DNA of 37,943 nucleotides, from the NCBI GenBank assembly GCA_948471035.1, contig CAOKRC010000015.1, positions 1-37,943 of the forward strand. The letters are read 5' to 3'. Source of the DNA: an uncultured Clostridium sp. GTDB lineage: Bacteria; Bacillota; Clostridia; TANB77; CAG-508. Shown in pieces: positions 28,579 through 36,659 of the stretch. Below the pieces are notes generated by a model. It made no database searches and was not told where the DNA came from. It saw only the letters and a list, made by a program, of their open reading frames with translations. A program made the position numbers and the translations under genes. Position 1 is the stretch's first letter, and every line of letters begins with the position of its first letter.

Positions 28579-30313
28579 TTAAATATTTATTTTTATTTGA
28601 TCTAATAAAAATCTTTTCAATTGTAATAAATCATCAGAATCTACATTTCCATCTTTAGTTATATCAGCAGCTTTATTCTTTGTTTCATTTAATTTCGTTG
28701 TTTCTAATAATGCCATTTTTATAACTAATAAATCATCTGAATCTATGTATGCATCTCCGTTTACGTCTCCTAAGACCACTAAAGTATATTCTTTATTATT
28801 CTTTATATCTTTTAATTTATATCCTGTACCAATCTTTTCTGTATTTGCTATTTTCTTTCCATCCTTTGTAACTTCATATGATGTAATTCCAAGTTCATTT
28901 GCCATTTGCTTTGCTGTTATATTTGGTATTGCTTTTATATTGTTTCCATCTATTTTTGCTGTTTTTTCTTCTTCACATGGAGCTAAATATTTACTTGCAA
29001 TATATCCTTCTACTCCTGATGATAATTTTACTTTGTCCCAATCATATCCATCTGCATTTGTGCATTTTCTTTGAAGTACCATTACTTTTTCGTCCAATGT
29101 ATTCATAGTTGCTAATATATTACCACTAATTGACGGTGTACTTCTTACCCTTACTCCTGTTCCTATCATATAATACATTGTTCCACTTTCTTCAGTAATA
29201 TTACTTGGTAATTTATTTGTTTTTGGCATATTATTATATACTGGTATAACAAAATTTAATTTCTCATTAATTATATTTGCATTAACATATGTATTGTATA
29301 ACTTACTTGTTTGGCTTGTTGGGTCTTGAATGTTTGTCATATATTGATGTCTAAAACATTTACTAGAACTTATGCTTTGTGATTGTCCTGATTTTAATAT
29401 TTTATCTCCTACTACATCCCATTTATAAAAGTATGCTGTATTTTGTCCTGCATTTGTGTATGAATTTGCAAGTAATTTTGCTCCTCCGACAATTGCTTTA
29501 TATTGATCATTCCATGGTATTAGTAATTCATTCTTTTTTTCTTGTGTCATACTTGATGTACCATTTTTAGCATATTCTAAACCTTTTGCAATAGGGCTTC
29601 CTCCATCACTTGCTGCATAATTGTAGAAATTGTAATATCCTTCGTATCCAGAATATGTTCCGCTAACTGATTCACTACCTTTTGAACCTACTTCTTGTAT
29701 TATCTTTGTAGCTATACTATATGGACTCATTCCACTTTGTTTTGCTGCTTCTAAGATAATTTCTTCATATGACATTTCTTTCTCTTTACCATTAACTGTA
29801 ACTTTTACTTTTTTATTTTCCATAAAAGTACCTTTAATTACACTTGTTATTCCGTCCTACTGTATGTATTTTTTCATTATATGAAATCTCTAAAAATTGA
29901 AATATTTTTACATCACTTGATAAAAAATTTCTAGGATCCATATAATATTTGATTATATCAGCTGATGCACAAGCATATCCTGTTGCAACATTTCCACAAC
30001 TGCATTTCCATAAAGGATCTGCACTATTTATAACTCTATTGTGTCCATGGTCTGTTTCATTTGCTACTAACTCATTCCAATCTATTCCTGTATAATATGC
30101 ATCAAATGTCCAATTAGGATGATAACTTTGTATTTCTTTTAAATAATTTTGATAATCTTCTGGGAATGCTGCTATTCCACTTTTAACATATTGATTATAT
30201 GTACTCGCTGCTTCCGTAGCATTAAACATTCCCATAATGCTATATGTAAGCATACATATAATAATTATTACTGTTAATATTTTTTTATTAAAAAGCTTGA
30301 TAAACTCTAGCAT
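28579..30313 (-). CDS. Secreted N-acetylglucosaminidase-like protein with SH3 and dockerin, CGGA site
   Basis: 577 residues when CGGA at 29851-29854 is read as Gly154. N-terminal membrane/signal segment (ILTVIIIICMLTYSIMGMF), then YLKEIQSYHPNWTFDAYYTG and NFLSSDVKIFQFLEISYN, the glucosaminidase-type (GH73-like) fold continuing across the site (HTVG-G-ITSVIKGTFME) to SIATKIIQEVGSKGSESVSG. SH3b at about 380-445 (VRVRSTPSISGNILATMN). Two dockerin-like Ca repeats at about 513-571 (LGDVNGDAYIDSDDLLVIK and DITKDGNVDSDDLLQLK). Probably remodels peptidoglycan. Start ATG 30313 follows GGAGG; the upstream TTG at 30325 is unlikely. Confidence 0.9.
29851..29854 (-). other. CGGA +1 decoding site in the glucosaminidase
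   Basis: Zero frame is GGA CGG AAT AAC then stops at TAA. CGGA as Gly154 joins the two halves of the catalytic domain. Confidence 0.9.
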
Positions 30314-30454
30314 TTTAACCTCCAAATTCGTTTCTAAAATTGTCCCATTTTGGTATTATAAGTATATCATTGTTGCAAAATGTAAGTCAATGAATTTGGG
30401 CTTTGTAATAAAAATGTAATATTAATAATTATTATATACTCAAGCCACCGAAAT

Positions 30455-30483
30455 TTGACATTTTATGTAGAATACTGTATAAT
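30455..30483 (+). promoter_or_regulatory. Perfect sigma-A promoter
   Basis: TTGACA (30455-30460), 17-base spacer, TATAAT (30478-30483). It drives the 84-aa gene after a leader of about 95 nt. Confidence 0.85.
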
Positions 30484-30582
30484 ATAAAAATGGATTAAAC
30501 GCTATATGCATTTATCTATGTAAATCTCGTATTTACACTTAACACTGTCAACTTAGTAAAAATAATTTATGGAGGTTTAAAC

Positions 30583-30837
30583 ATGGAAAACATGGGTATT
30601 AGGAAACTTGTAGACGAGCTAAGAAAGCTCAATCCAAACGTTGATATCGAGTTCAAAGCTGACACATTCCCTGCAATCATAATTGCAAGTTGCTCTAATT
30701 GTGCTGAACTTGAGCTTCCTAATGGATACTATATCAGTTGTAAGAATAGTCTTACAAACAAGCATAATACTACTTCAGGACAATATGAACTTTTTGACCT
30801 GGTAACTAAGTATGAGTATCTTACAATGTTGGCTTAA
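30583..30837 (+). CDS. Strongly promoted small protein of unknown function
   Basis: 84 residues, ATG after GGAGG. MENMGIRKLVDELRKLNPNV, a central strand-rich region with CSNC (two cysteines) and NGYYISCKNS. No signal peptide or membrane segment and no family recognised. Codon choice differs from neighbours, with many ATC, TTC, CTC, GAG and GAC codons, as in a highly expressed or recently acquired gene. Perfect promoter upstream and a perfect 21-bp terminator at the stop codon make it a self-contained unit. Confidence 0.85.
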   Translation: MENMGIRKLVDELRKLNPNVDIEFKADTFPAIIIASCSNCAELELPNGYYISCKNSLTNKHNTTSGQYELFDLVTKYEYLTMLA

Positions 30838-30884
30838 AATACAAGAAATACTGTACTATATTAGTACAGTATTTCTTGTATTTT
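30836..30884. terminator. Perfect 21-bp terminator hairpin
   Basis: Left arm 30836-30856 and right arm 30864-30884 are exact inverted complements (AAAATACAAGAAATACTGTA plus C) with a 7-nt loop; the T-rich right arm follows the stop codon directly. Confidence 0.88.
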
Positions 30885-31105
30885 AAATTATTTGGTTTTT
30901 TAGTCTGGTGCGACGATATTATCCTTTGGTGCCTTAGCGAAGGACGTATGCGAAAAATACCTTGCACAAAACACCTTACCATCCGTTTCAAAATTAGTTA
31001 TAGCAATAGTTTTAAAGATGTATATACCCATATTGGTGTTTTTTGGTCTATTACTATGTTTTTAATTTAACATAATTTTTTAAGTTTGGCAATACATTTT
31101 GAAAA
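30885..31105. other. GC-richer non-coding region
   Basis: No gene seen. After TTTGGTTTTTTAG comes a block, TCTGGTGCGACGATATTATC then CTTTGGTGCCTTAGCGAAGG, clearly richer in G and C than its surroundings, with GGTGC/GCACC-type pairing across it and GGTGTTTT at the end. It could be a structured RNA or a relic repeat. I cannot assign it. Confidence 0.3.
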
Positions 31106-31132
31106 GAAATTTTGCCACTGGTGGCAAATTTC
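31106..31132. repeat. Palindrome downstream of the DUF4365-like gene
   Basis: GAAATTTTGCCAC TG GTGGCAAATTTC, a near-perfect palindrome. The same palindrome occurs at 32968-32993, so the pair brackets the gene at 31138-32943. Confidence 0.75.
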
Positions 31133-31137
31133 ACATT

Positions 31138-32943
31138 TTAATCTATATAATAATTAATGATAGGTAATTCTTCAAATTTAACACTATAGTTTACATTTTC
31201 ATCTTTTACTTTATATTCATTATTTTTCATAACACCAATATATAACAATATCCTAATAGTTTCATATAGTGGAGTATCTAGCAAAAATAAGCATTCTAAA
31301 TTAGATTCGATTATAGAAACAATATTCTCTTCATCAATTTTTATATCATTACAAATCCTTTTCACTTCGAAAACATTATTTTTGGTAATATAATCATTAT
31401 ATGTTTGTATTTCATTTTCATCTAACACTATTAAATGTAAATCATCTAAATAATATTTCTCTGAATAACTAGACTTATTAAAAACAAAATTATAATTTTC
31501 GGCAATAATATCAAAAAAATGCTTTAAATTTATTATTAAATCTTCTTTAGAATATCCTGTTCTAATACATTTAACTTCTTTTGGAAAATCTTCTTTACAT
31601 TTTGCTATATTTTTCTTATTCCATATTCTTTTTATACTGTCCTTTTTACGTTTTTGTAACTCTTGTATTGCTAAAAAACTTAATTGTATTTTTTTATCTT
31701 CTCCATTATCCAAAAATTTTAGAGGGATATTGGGATTAATTTTAGTAAGATATTGATTTAACAATTTTATTTCATCATCATTAAATTGTATAAGAGGGTT
31801 AAAGAGTAAGAATTTGCCAGTTAAATTATATGTAGGCGTAAGAAAAGCAACAGCATTACTTACATTTGACAAATCTTTCGTTTTTATTATTTCTTCATAA
31901 AATAATTCTAAACCATTTATAAGATTAACTATATTATTGATTTTTTCCTCGTCTTTATAGTATGTGTATGGTCTATTTTTATCTTCTAATACTTTAATAT
32001 TCATTGTTAGTTTATCTAAAAAACTAAATACAATTTCATTCAATATGTCATCTGATAAATTTTCCACAAGAATTGGTTCTTTTAAATAATATTGTTTTTT
32101 TACTTCTTCTATCCATTCATTGATATAGGCTTCTAATGTAATGTTTTTTTGAAAATTAATAGACATATGTATATAATTTAGTCTAGGGTCAAATCTTTTT
32201 ATTAAAGTATCATTCTTTCCATATGTAATAAAATAAATGCCCATTGCAGTTTGTTTTTGAAACTTATTATATGATATTCCAAATTTCCATACATATCTAA
32301 AAAACATATCTTTAATATGTTTTAATTCATTATCTAATATATTATTTAATCTATCAACTTGCATTTGTATCTCTATATATTCTGTACTATATTCATCTAT
32401 ATTTGATGAAATCAAACTTTTATTAGCATCTTTTTTATCTATTATTTCACAAAGTGAATCACAATAATCGCTTATCTTTTCTATAAAATTATTTTCACTA
32501 TATAAATCTTGATCATTAAAATATATTGTCTTTTTTTCTTGATTTCCGATATTCAAACTTTTTGCATATTCATTTGAAATTAATTTCCAAAATACCCTAT
32601 TTGTTTGCTCATCAATCAAAAATAATACAACTGGGTTAAATGTAATATGTTCTAAAACTACATTAAAAGCTTTTGTATCACAACTATATGAATACTGTTT
32701 CTTCAAATTATATTTTTCTGGTAATGTTTTTACTTGTATTTCAATATAAATCCTTTCGAATTTATTTTTATCTATTATTACTACTTTACCATCTAAATTT
32801 GCTATTTTATCAGCTTCAGTTGCTCTTACCTTAATTCTATGATTTTTCTCTACAATTTCTCTTAAAATTGTTATCGATTTACTTTCTTTAAAGTCATTTT
32901 TCGTTACTTTTCCTAAATTTATTTTATTATCTAATTCTTTCAT
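31138..32943 (-). CDS. DUF4365-like nuclease-domain protein
   Basis: About 601 residues from ATG 32943, which follows GAGG; the longer frame to 32988 would translate the palindrome and is less likely. The N-terminal part (about 1-170) looks like DUF4365: EADKIANLDGKVVIID then IYIEIQVKT, fitting a PD-(D/E)xK-type core, then FNPVVLFLIDEQTNRVFWKL. The rest is helical and charged without a recognised domain. DUF4365 proteins are frequent in defence islands. It follows the DUF1016 gene by 57 nt on the same strand. Function in defence is inference. Confidence 0.7.
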   Translation of the reverse strand: MKELDNKINLGKVTKNDFKESKSITILREIVEKNHRIKVRATEADKIANLDGKVVIIDKNKFERIYIEIQVKTLPEKYNLKKQYSYSCDTKAFNVVLEHITFNPVVLFLIDEQTNRVFWKLISNEYAKSLNIGNQEKKTIYFNDQDLYSENNFIEKISDYCDSLCEIIDKKDANKSLISSNIDEYSTEYIEIQMQVDRLNNILDNELKHIKDMFFRYVWKFGISYNKFQKQTAMGIYFITYGKNDTLIKRFDPRLNYIHMSINFQKNITLEAYINEWIEEVKKQYYLKEPILVENLSDDILNEIVFSFLDKLTMNIKVLEDKNRPYTYYKDEEKINNIVNLINGLELFYEEIIKTKDLSNVSNAVAFLTPTYNLTGKFLLFNPLIQFNDDEIKLLNQYLTKINPNIPLKFLDNGEDKKIQLSFLAIQELQKRKKDSIKRIWNKKNIAKCKEDFPKEVKCIRTGYSKEDLIINLKHFFDIIAENYNFVFNKSSYSEKYYLDDLHLIVLDENEIQTYNDYITKNNVFEVKRICNDIKIDEENIVSIIESNLECLFLLDTPLYETIRILLYIGVMKNNEYKVKDENVNYSVKFEELPIINYYID

Positions 32944-32967
32944 TTTTTCCTCATACAATCTATATAT

Positions 32968-32993
32968 GAAATTTGCCACCAGTGGCAAATTTC
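32968..32993. repeat. Palindrome between the DUF1016 and DUF4365-like genes
   Basis: GAAATTTGCCAC CA GTGGCAAATTTC, 12-bp arms, perfect. Second copy of the element at 31106-31132. Confidence 0.8.
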
Positions 32994-32999
32994 AAAATA

Positions 33000-34052
33000 C
33001 TAATCATTTTCTTCTTCAATTTCCTCATTTGGTAATTTTTTTATATATAAATTTAATTCTTCTTCAGTTGGCAATTTCTCCATTATTTCTTGCGGAATAA
33101 CATTTTTTACTTTATATGAAGCTACTCCTATTGGTGCATTTACACTTTTTAAAGACCATTCAACTGTTAGTTTATCTTTATCTTCACAAAGTAATAATCC
33201 TATTGTTTCATTGTCTGTTTCCTTTTTCAAAGTTTCATCAACTGCTGTTACATAAAATCCTAATTGTCCAACATATTCAGGTTTAAATTCTGTGTTTTTT
33301 AATTCTACAACCACGAAACATCTTAAATCCAAGTGATAAAATAATAAATCTATATAATAATCATTATCATTTGTTGAAATTTTATATTGATTTCCAACAA
33401 AACTAAAGCCTTTGCCTAATTCAAGTAATACATTCTTTATTCTTTCTAACATTGCATTTTCAATATCTCTTTCCTTTGCTCTTTTTCCTATATTAGCTAG
33501 TTCGAAAATATATGGATCTTTTATCATATCTCTTGCAAATTCGCTTTGTGCAATAGGTAGCTTATCATCAAAATTTGTCATCTTTTCTGGCAATGCTTGT
33601 CTTTCATATAATTCTAAATCAATTTGATGGCTTAATACAGTTTTAGACCAACCATTTTCAATAATTTGCTTAGCATACCAAACTCTTTTATCAATATCTT
33701 CAATTTTATCTACTAAAACACAATTTTGAGACCATGATATTATTTCCAATTCTTCTGGAATACTAGCTAAATCTTTATATGCTTCATATACTTTTCTCAT
33801 TCTTGCTAAATTACGAGTCGAAAAGCCCTGTTCATCTGGAAAATCTAATTTTAATGCTACTGATAATCTATTAATAAAATTATTCCCATATTTAGCATTA
33901 TCACTAATTATTTTTCCAAGCCTTAAATAAAAATTAACCACTTCTTTATTTGCCTTTGAAATAATATTATATCTTGTATCTAAAATATCCTTTTCAATAT
34001 CTTTTACAATTTTTACAAAGTCATCATCTAATAATTCAAGTTCATTTGACAT
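33000..34052 (-). CDS. DUF1016 (YhcG-type) PDDEXK nuclease-like protein
   Basis: About 350 residues from ATG 34052 (MSNELELLDDDFVKIVKDIE); in-frame TTG 34076 overlaps the preceding gene. N-terminal helical DUF1016 domain (VVNFYLRLGKIISDN, GFSTRNLARMRKVYEAY) and C-terminal nuclease domain with DYYIDLLFYHLDLRCFVVVE then LKNTEFKPEYVGQLGFYV, giving the D...ExK metal site. Often found in defence or mobile regions; biochemical role not settled. Sits in a minus-strand run from the HD gene to the DUF4365-like gene. Confidence 0.9.
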   Translation of the reverse strand: MSNELELLDDDFVKIVKDIEKDILDTRYNIISKANKEVVNFYLRLGKIISDNAKYGNNFINRLSVALKLDFPDEQGFSTRNLARMRKVYEAYKDLASIPEELEIISWSQNCVLVDKIEDIDKRVWYAKQIIENGWSKTVLSHQIDLELYERQALPEKMTNFDDKLPIAQSEFARDMIKDPYIFELANIGKRAKERDIENAMLERIKNVLLELGKGFSFVGNQYKISTNDNDYYIDLLFYHLDLRCFVVVELKNTEFKPEYVGQLGFYVTAVDETLKKETDNETIGLLLCEDKDKLTVEWSLKSVNAPIGVASYKVKNVIPQEIMEKLPTEEELNLYIKKLPNEEIEEEND

Positions 34053-34072
34053 ATTTTTTACATACCTCACTT

Positions 34073-34702
34073 TCAAATTTCGTACATTTTTAGTTTTTCT
34101 ATGTATGCTTTTATAGCACTATTATTTATATCTTCTGGTTTTATACTACAATACTCCATTATTTGTTTTTCTATTCCTAAAGAACATTCTATTAAATGGT
34201 TTGCTTTTTCTTCATTAGACCATACAGATAATGGTTTATCTTTATATCTAACTTTTGCATCTTCTAATCTTTCTTTTATTCCTACTACTCCATCTGGTGC
34301 TACTCTTTGGTCGCAATAAGCACAAATTTTCCTTTCATAAGAATCTGATTTTAATGTTTCTTCATTTTTTCTTGACCTTTTTCCATCTAATATAATAATT
34401 TCTTTTTCAGTTAGCCCCTCTTGTTTTCCAATTTCTAAATTGATTTCATGGTCATTAGTTCCATATTTGTCAAAATACTTTTTTCTTATTTTTATAAATT
34501 CTCTATCTTTTGAAAAGTCTTCTGGTATTTTTACCATATTTCCCATGTCATGCAATAGACTTACTCTAATAATTGACTTTTTATCTATTTCTTTTCCTTT
34601 CCAGTTATCTATTATTAAATTACTACATGCAGCAACTCTTAACATATGCATTTGTAAGTTTTCTGGCAAATGGTATTTATTATAAATATCTATAATATTC
34701 AT
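34073..34702 (-). CDS. HD-domain hydrolase
   Basis: 209 residues. HD core: HMLRVAACSNLIIDNW, SLLHDMGNM (HD pair) and TNDHEINLEIG, followed by a helical region. Predicted metal-dependent phosphohydrolase; substrate unknown. Start ATG has AAAGGAAA upstream. Follows the cupin gene by 20 nt. Confidence 0.85.
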   Translation of the reverse strand: MNIIDIYNKYHLPENLQMHMLRVAACSNLIIDNWKGKEIDKKSIIRVSLLHDMGNMVKIPEDFSKDREFIKIRKKYFDKYGTNDHEINLEIGKQEGLTEKEIIILDGKRSRKNEETLKSDSYERKICAYCDQRVAPDGVVGIKERLEDAKVRYKDKPLSVWSNEEKANHLIECSLGIEKQIMEYCSIKPEDINNSAIKAYIEKLKMYEI

Positions 34703-34722
34703 TTTTCAATGATTTCCTTTCA

Positions 34723-35067
34723 TTATTTTACTAATTTATGTTGTTCTATTGACCACGCAGGTGTACAAGACATAGATATTTTACAATATTCAGTATCATA
34801 ATAATATTTTTCATTAGGCTCTATTAAAATAGAATCTCCTTCTGAAAATTCAATTTTTTCATTTTCAAAATTTAGTGTTCCTCTTCCTTCCATAACATAT
34901 ATTAGCTCTTTACTTATAAGATTTACACCATACCCCTCATCTGGATATCTTCCTTTAATTGTTGCTATACCTAAATCTATATCTTTATCCATAAATGAAT
35001 ATTCTAAAGTTTTACACTTCTCACTATTTTTGCCTTTTAAAGCATCATTATATTTTATTACTTTCAT
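34723..35067 (-). CDS. Cupin-domain protein
   Basis: 114 residues forming one cupin barrel: LIYVMEGRGTLNFENEKIEF then SEGDSILIEPNEKYYY, the two conserved cupin stretches. Could be a sugar isomerase-like or ligand-binding protein. Start ATG follows AGGAG; 16 nt from the upstream peptidase gene. Confidence 0.8.
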   Translation of the reverse strand: MKVIKYNDALKGKNSEKCKTLEYSFMDKDIDLGIATIKGRYPDEGYGVNLISKELIYVMEGRGTLNFENEKIEFSEGDSILIEPNEKYYYDTEYCKISMSCTPAWSIEQHKLVK

Positions 35068-35083
35068 TTTTATCGACTCCTTT

Positions 35084-35995
35084 TTATTTTAAATAATCAC
35101 TAACAACTATACTCTTGTCATTTGCATTTATTGTTACTTCTGCACCAATAGGAATAATACTATTTCCGTGTATATGTCCAAAATCATTAGTTTTTATTAC
35201 TGGAACATTTGAGTTTATTTTTCTTAGTTCATCTACAATGCTGTATTTATTTTTTTCTATGTGCTGAAGTTGATATATATAACCAAAAACTACTGCTTTG
35301 CTAAAAGCATTCATTTGATTATATTGTTCCAGCATTGAGTTCCACTGTATAATATCTGAATGAAACCCTTCTAAAAATAGTACTGCATTTTCTAAATTTG
35401 GCATATATGGTGTTCCCAACAACTTTAATAAACATCTTACATTAGTTCCATATATTTTCCCTTTGATTTCTTTATTTTTAAAATTAATAAATTGTCTTTC
35501 TTCATAAGGAAGAATAGTCTTATTCCCATTAAATAATTTATCAATAATCTCATTTTTATCGTAATCTGTAACTTCATCTTTTCCAAACCAAACATAATCT
35601 TGACAGTGAAAAGTTATAAGTTCAGTCATCTTATTTATTGCACAAAGTAATACTGTAATATCGCTCATACCTAAAAAGATTTTAGGATTGTTTTTTATAT
35701 TTTCAAAATCTATGTATGGTAATATTCCATTTACCATATCTCCACCTTTTACTGTAAATATTGCTTTAATTTCTTTATCACTGAACATATCATTTAATTC
35801 TTTTGCTCTTTCTTCTGGTGTTCCTGCACAATAATTATCTTCTGAAAATAAATATTTCCCATATTTTACTTTTAACCCTAAACTTTCAAAATACTTAGTT
35901 GCATTTTCTAAAGGTTTTATATCTTTACTTTTTAAAGCTTTATCTGGAGCAATCACTCCTATTGTATCTCCAACTTTTAACTTATTTGCTAGCAT
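35084..35995 (-). CDS. S66-family peptidase (LD-carboxypeptidase/MccF-like)
   Basis: 303 residues. TIGVIAPDKA at the start, nucleophile Ser111 in FLGMSDIT, Glu in LFLEGF and His in GHIHGNS, the Ser-Glu-His triad of S66. These enzymes trim murein tetrapeptides (LdcA) or hydrolyse microcin C-like aminoacyl nucleotides (MccF). Start ATG follows GGAGG and overlaps the NUDIX stop, so the two are coupled. Confidence 0.9.
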   Translation of the reverse strand: MLANKLKVGDTIGVIAPDKALKSKDIKPLENATKYFESLGLKVKYGKYLFSEDNYCAGTPEERAKELNDMFSDKEIKAIFTVKGGDMVNGILPYIDFENIKNNPKIFLGMSDITVLLCAINKMTELITFHCQDYVWFGKDEVTDYDKNEIIDKLFNGNKTILPYEERQFINFKNKEIKGKIYGTNVRCLLKLLGTPYMPNLENAVLFLEGFHSDIIQWNSMLEQYNQMNAFSKAVVFGYIYQLQHIEKNKYSIVDELRKINSNVPVIKTNDFGHIHGNSIIPIGAEVTINANDKSIVVSDYLK

Positions 35996-36528
35996 TCTAT
36001 CCTCCTAATATTTTCTCTGATAAATTCAAATAATATGTTATATTCTTCTTCGTGTATAAGTAATCCATCTACTCTTTCTTCAACCATTTTTTCTAGTTCT
36101 TCAAAATGAACATATTTAACTTTTGATACTTCTTCATCTTCAAAAATATAATCTTCAATTTTCTTATTACATCTTAATAAATATACATATCCAAATTCCA
36201 TATTTTTAGGATTCTTCGTACTTTTTATTGTTGAAATATATTGTAAATCTTTTTCTTTTGCCTCAACTCCTAATTCCTCTTTTAATTCTCTAATTGCTCC
36301 ATTTATTACACTTTCTCCTGCTCGTATATGTCCTGCTCCAGAAATATCCCAACAATTAGGATGAGATTTCTTTGTTGCACTTCGCTTTTGCAATAATAGT
36401 TCTTTTTTATCATTCATAATCCAAATATGTGCTGTTCTATGAAAATTACCATCTTCGTGTGCTTGTGCTTTTTCTTTTATTTCTCCTGTTGGATTATTAT
36501 TCTCATCAAATATATCTATATATTCCAT
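35989..36528 (-). CDS. NUDIX hydrolase (isopentenyl isomerase-like)
   Basis: 179 residues. NUDIX box GHIRAGESVINGAIRELKEE then LGVE at about 66-88, with the IDI-like N-terminus MEYIDIFDENNNPTGE and FHRTAHIWI. Probably hydrolyses a nucleoside diphosphate derivative; true IDI activity is less likely in this subfamily. First gene of the run NUDIX-S66-cupin-HD. Confidence 0.9.
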   Translation of the reverse strand: MEYIDIFDENNNPTGEIKEKAQAHEDGNFHRTAHIWIMNDKKELLLQKRSATKKSHPNCWDISGAGHIRAGESVINGAIRELKEELGVEAKEKDLQYISTIKSTKNPKNMEFGYVYLLRCNKKIEDYIFEDEEVSKVKYVHFEELEKMVEERVDGLLIHEEEYNILFEFIRENIRRIEC

Positions 36529-36618
36529 AATTACTTCCTAACTTTTAAATCTTTATCTATATTTATATCACAATTTACAATATTTTCATAGCTTTTTATT
36601 GATATTTCCTTATAAACA

Positions 36619-36655
36619 GTTAAAGGCTGTTACCTTTATTATAACAGCCTTTAAC
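36619..36655. terminator. Hairpin after the relaxase gene
   Basis: GTTAAAGGCTGTTA and TAACAGCCTTTAAC are perfect 14-bp arms with a 9-nt loop, 4 nt beyond the relaxase stop. The T tract is weak on the minus strand, so it may also mark an element boundary. Confidence 0.65.
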
Positions 36656-36659
36656 ATTC

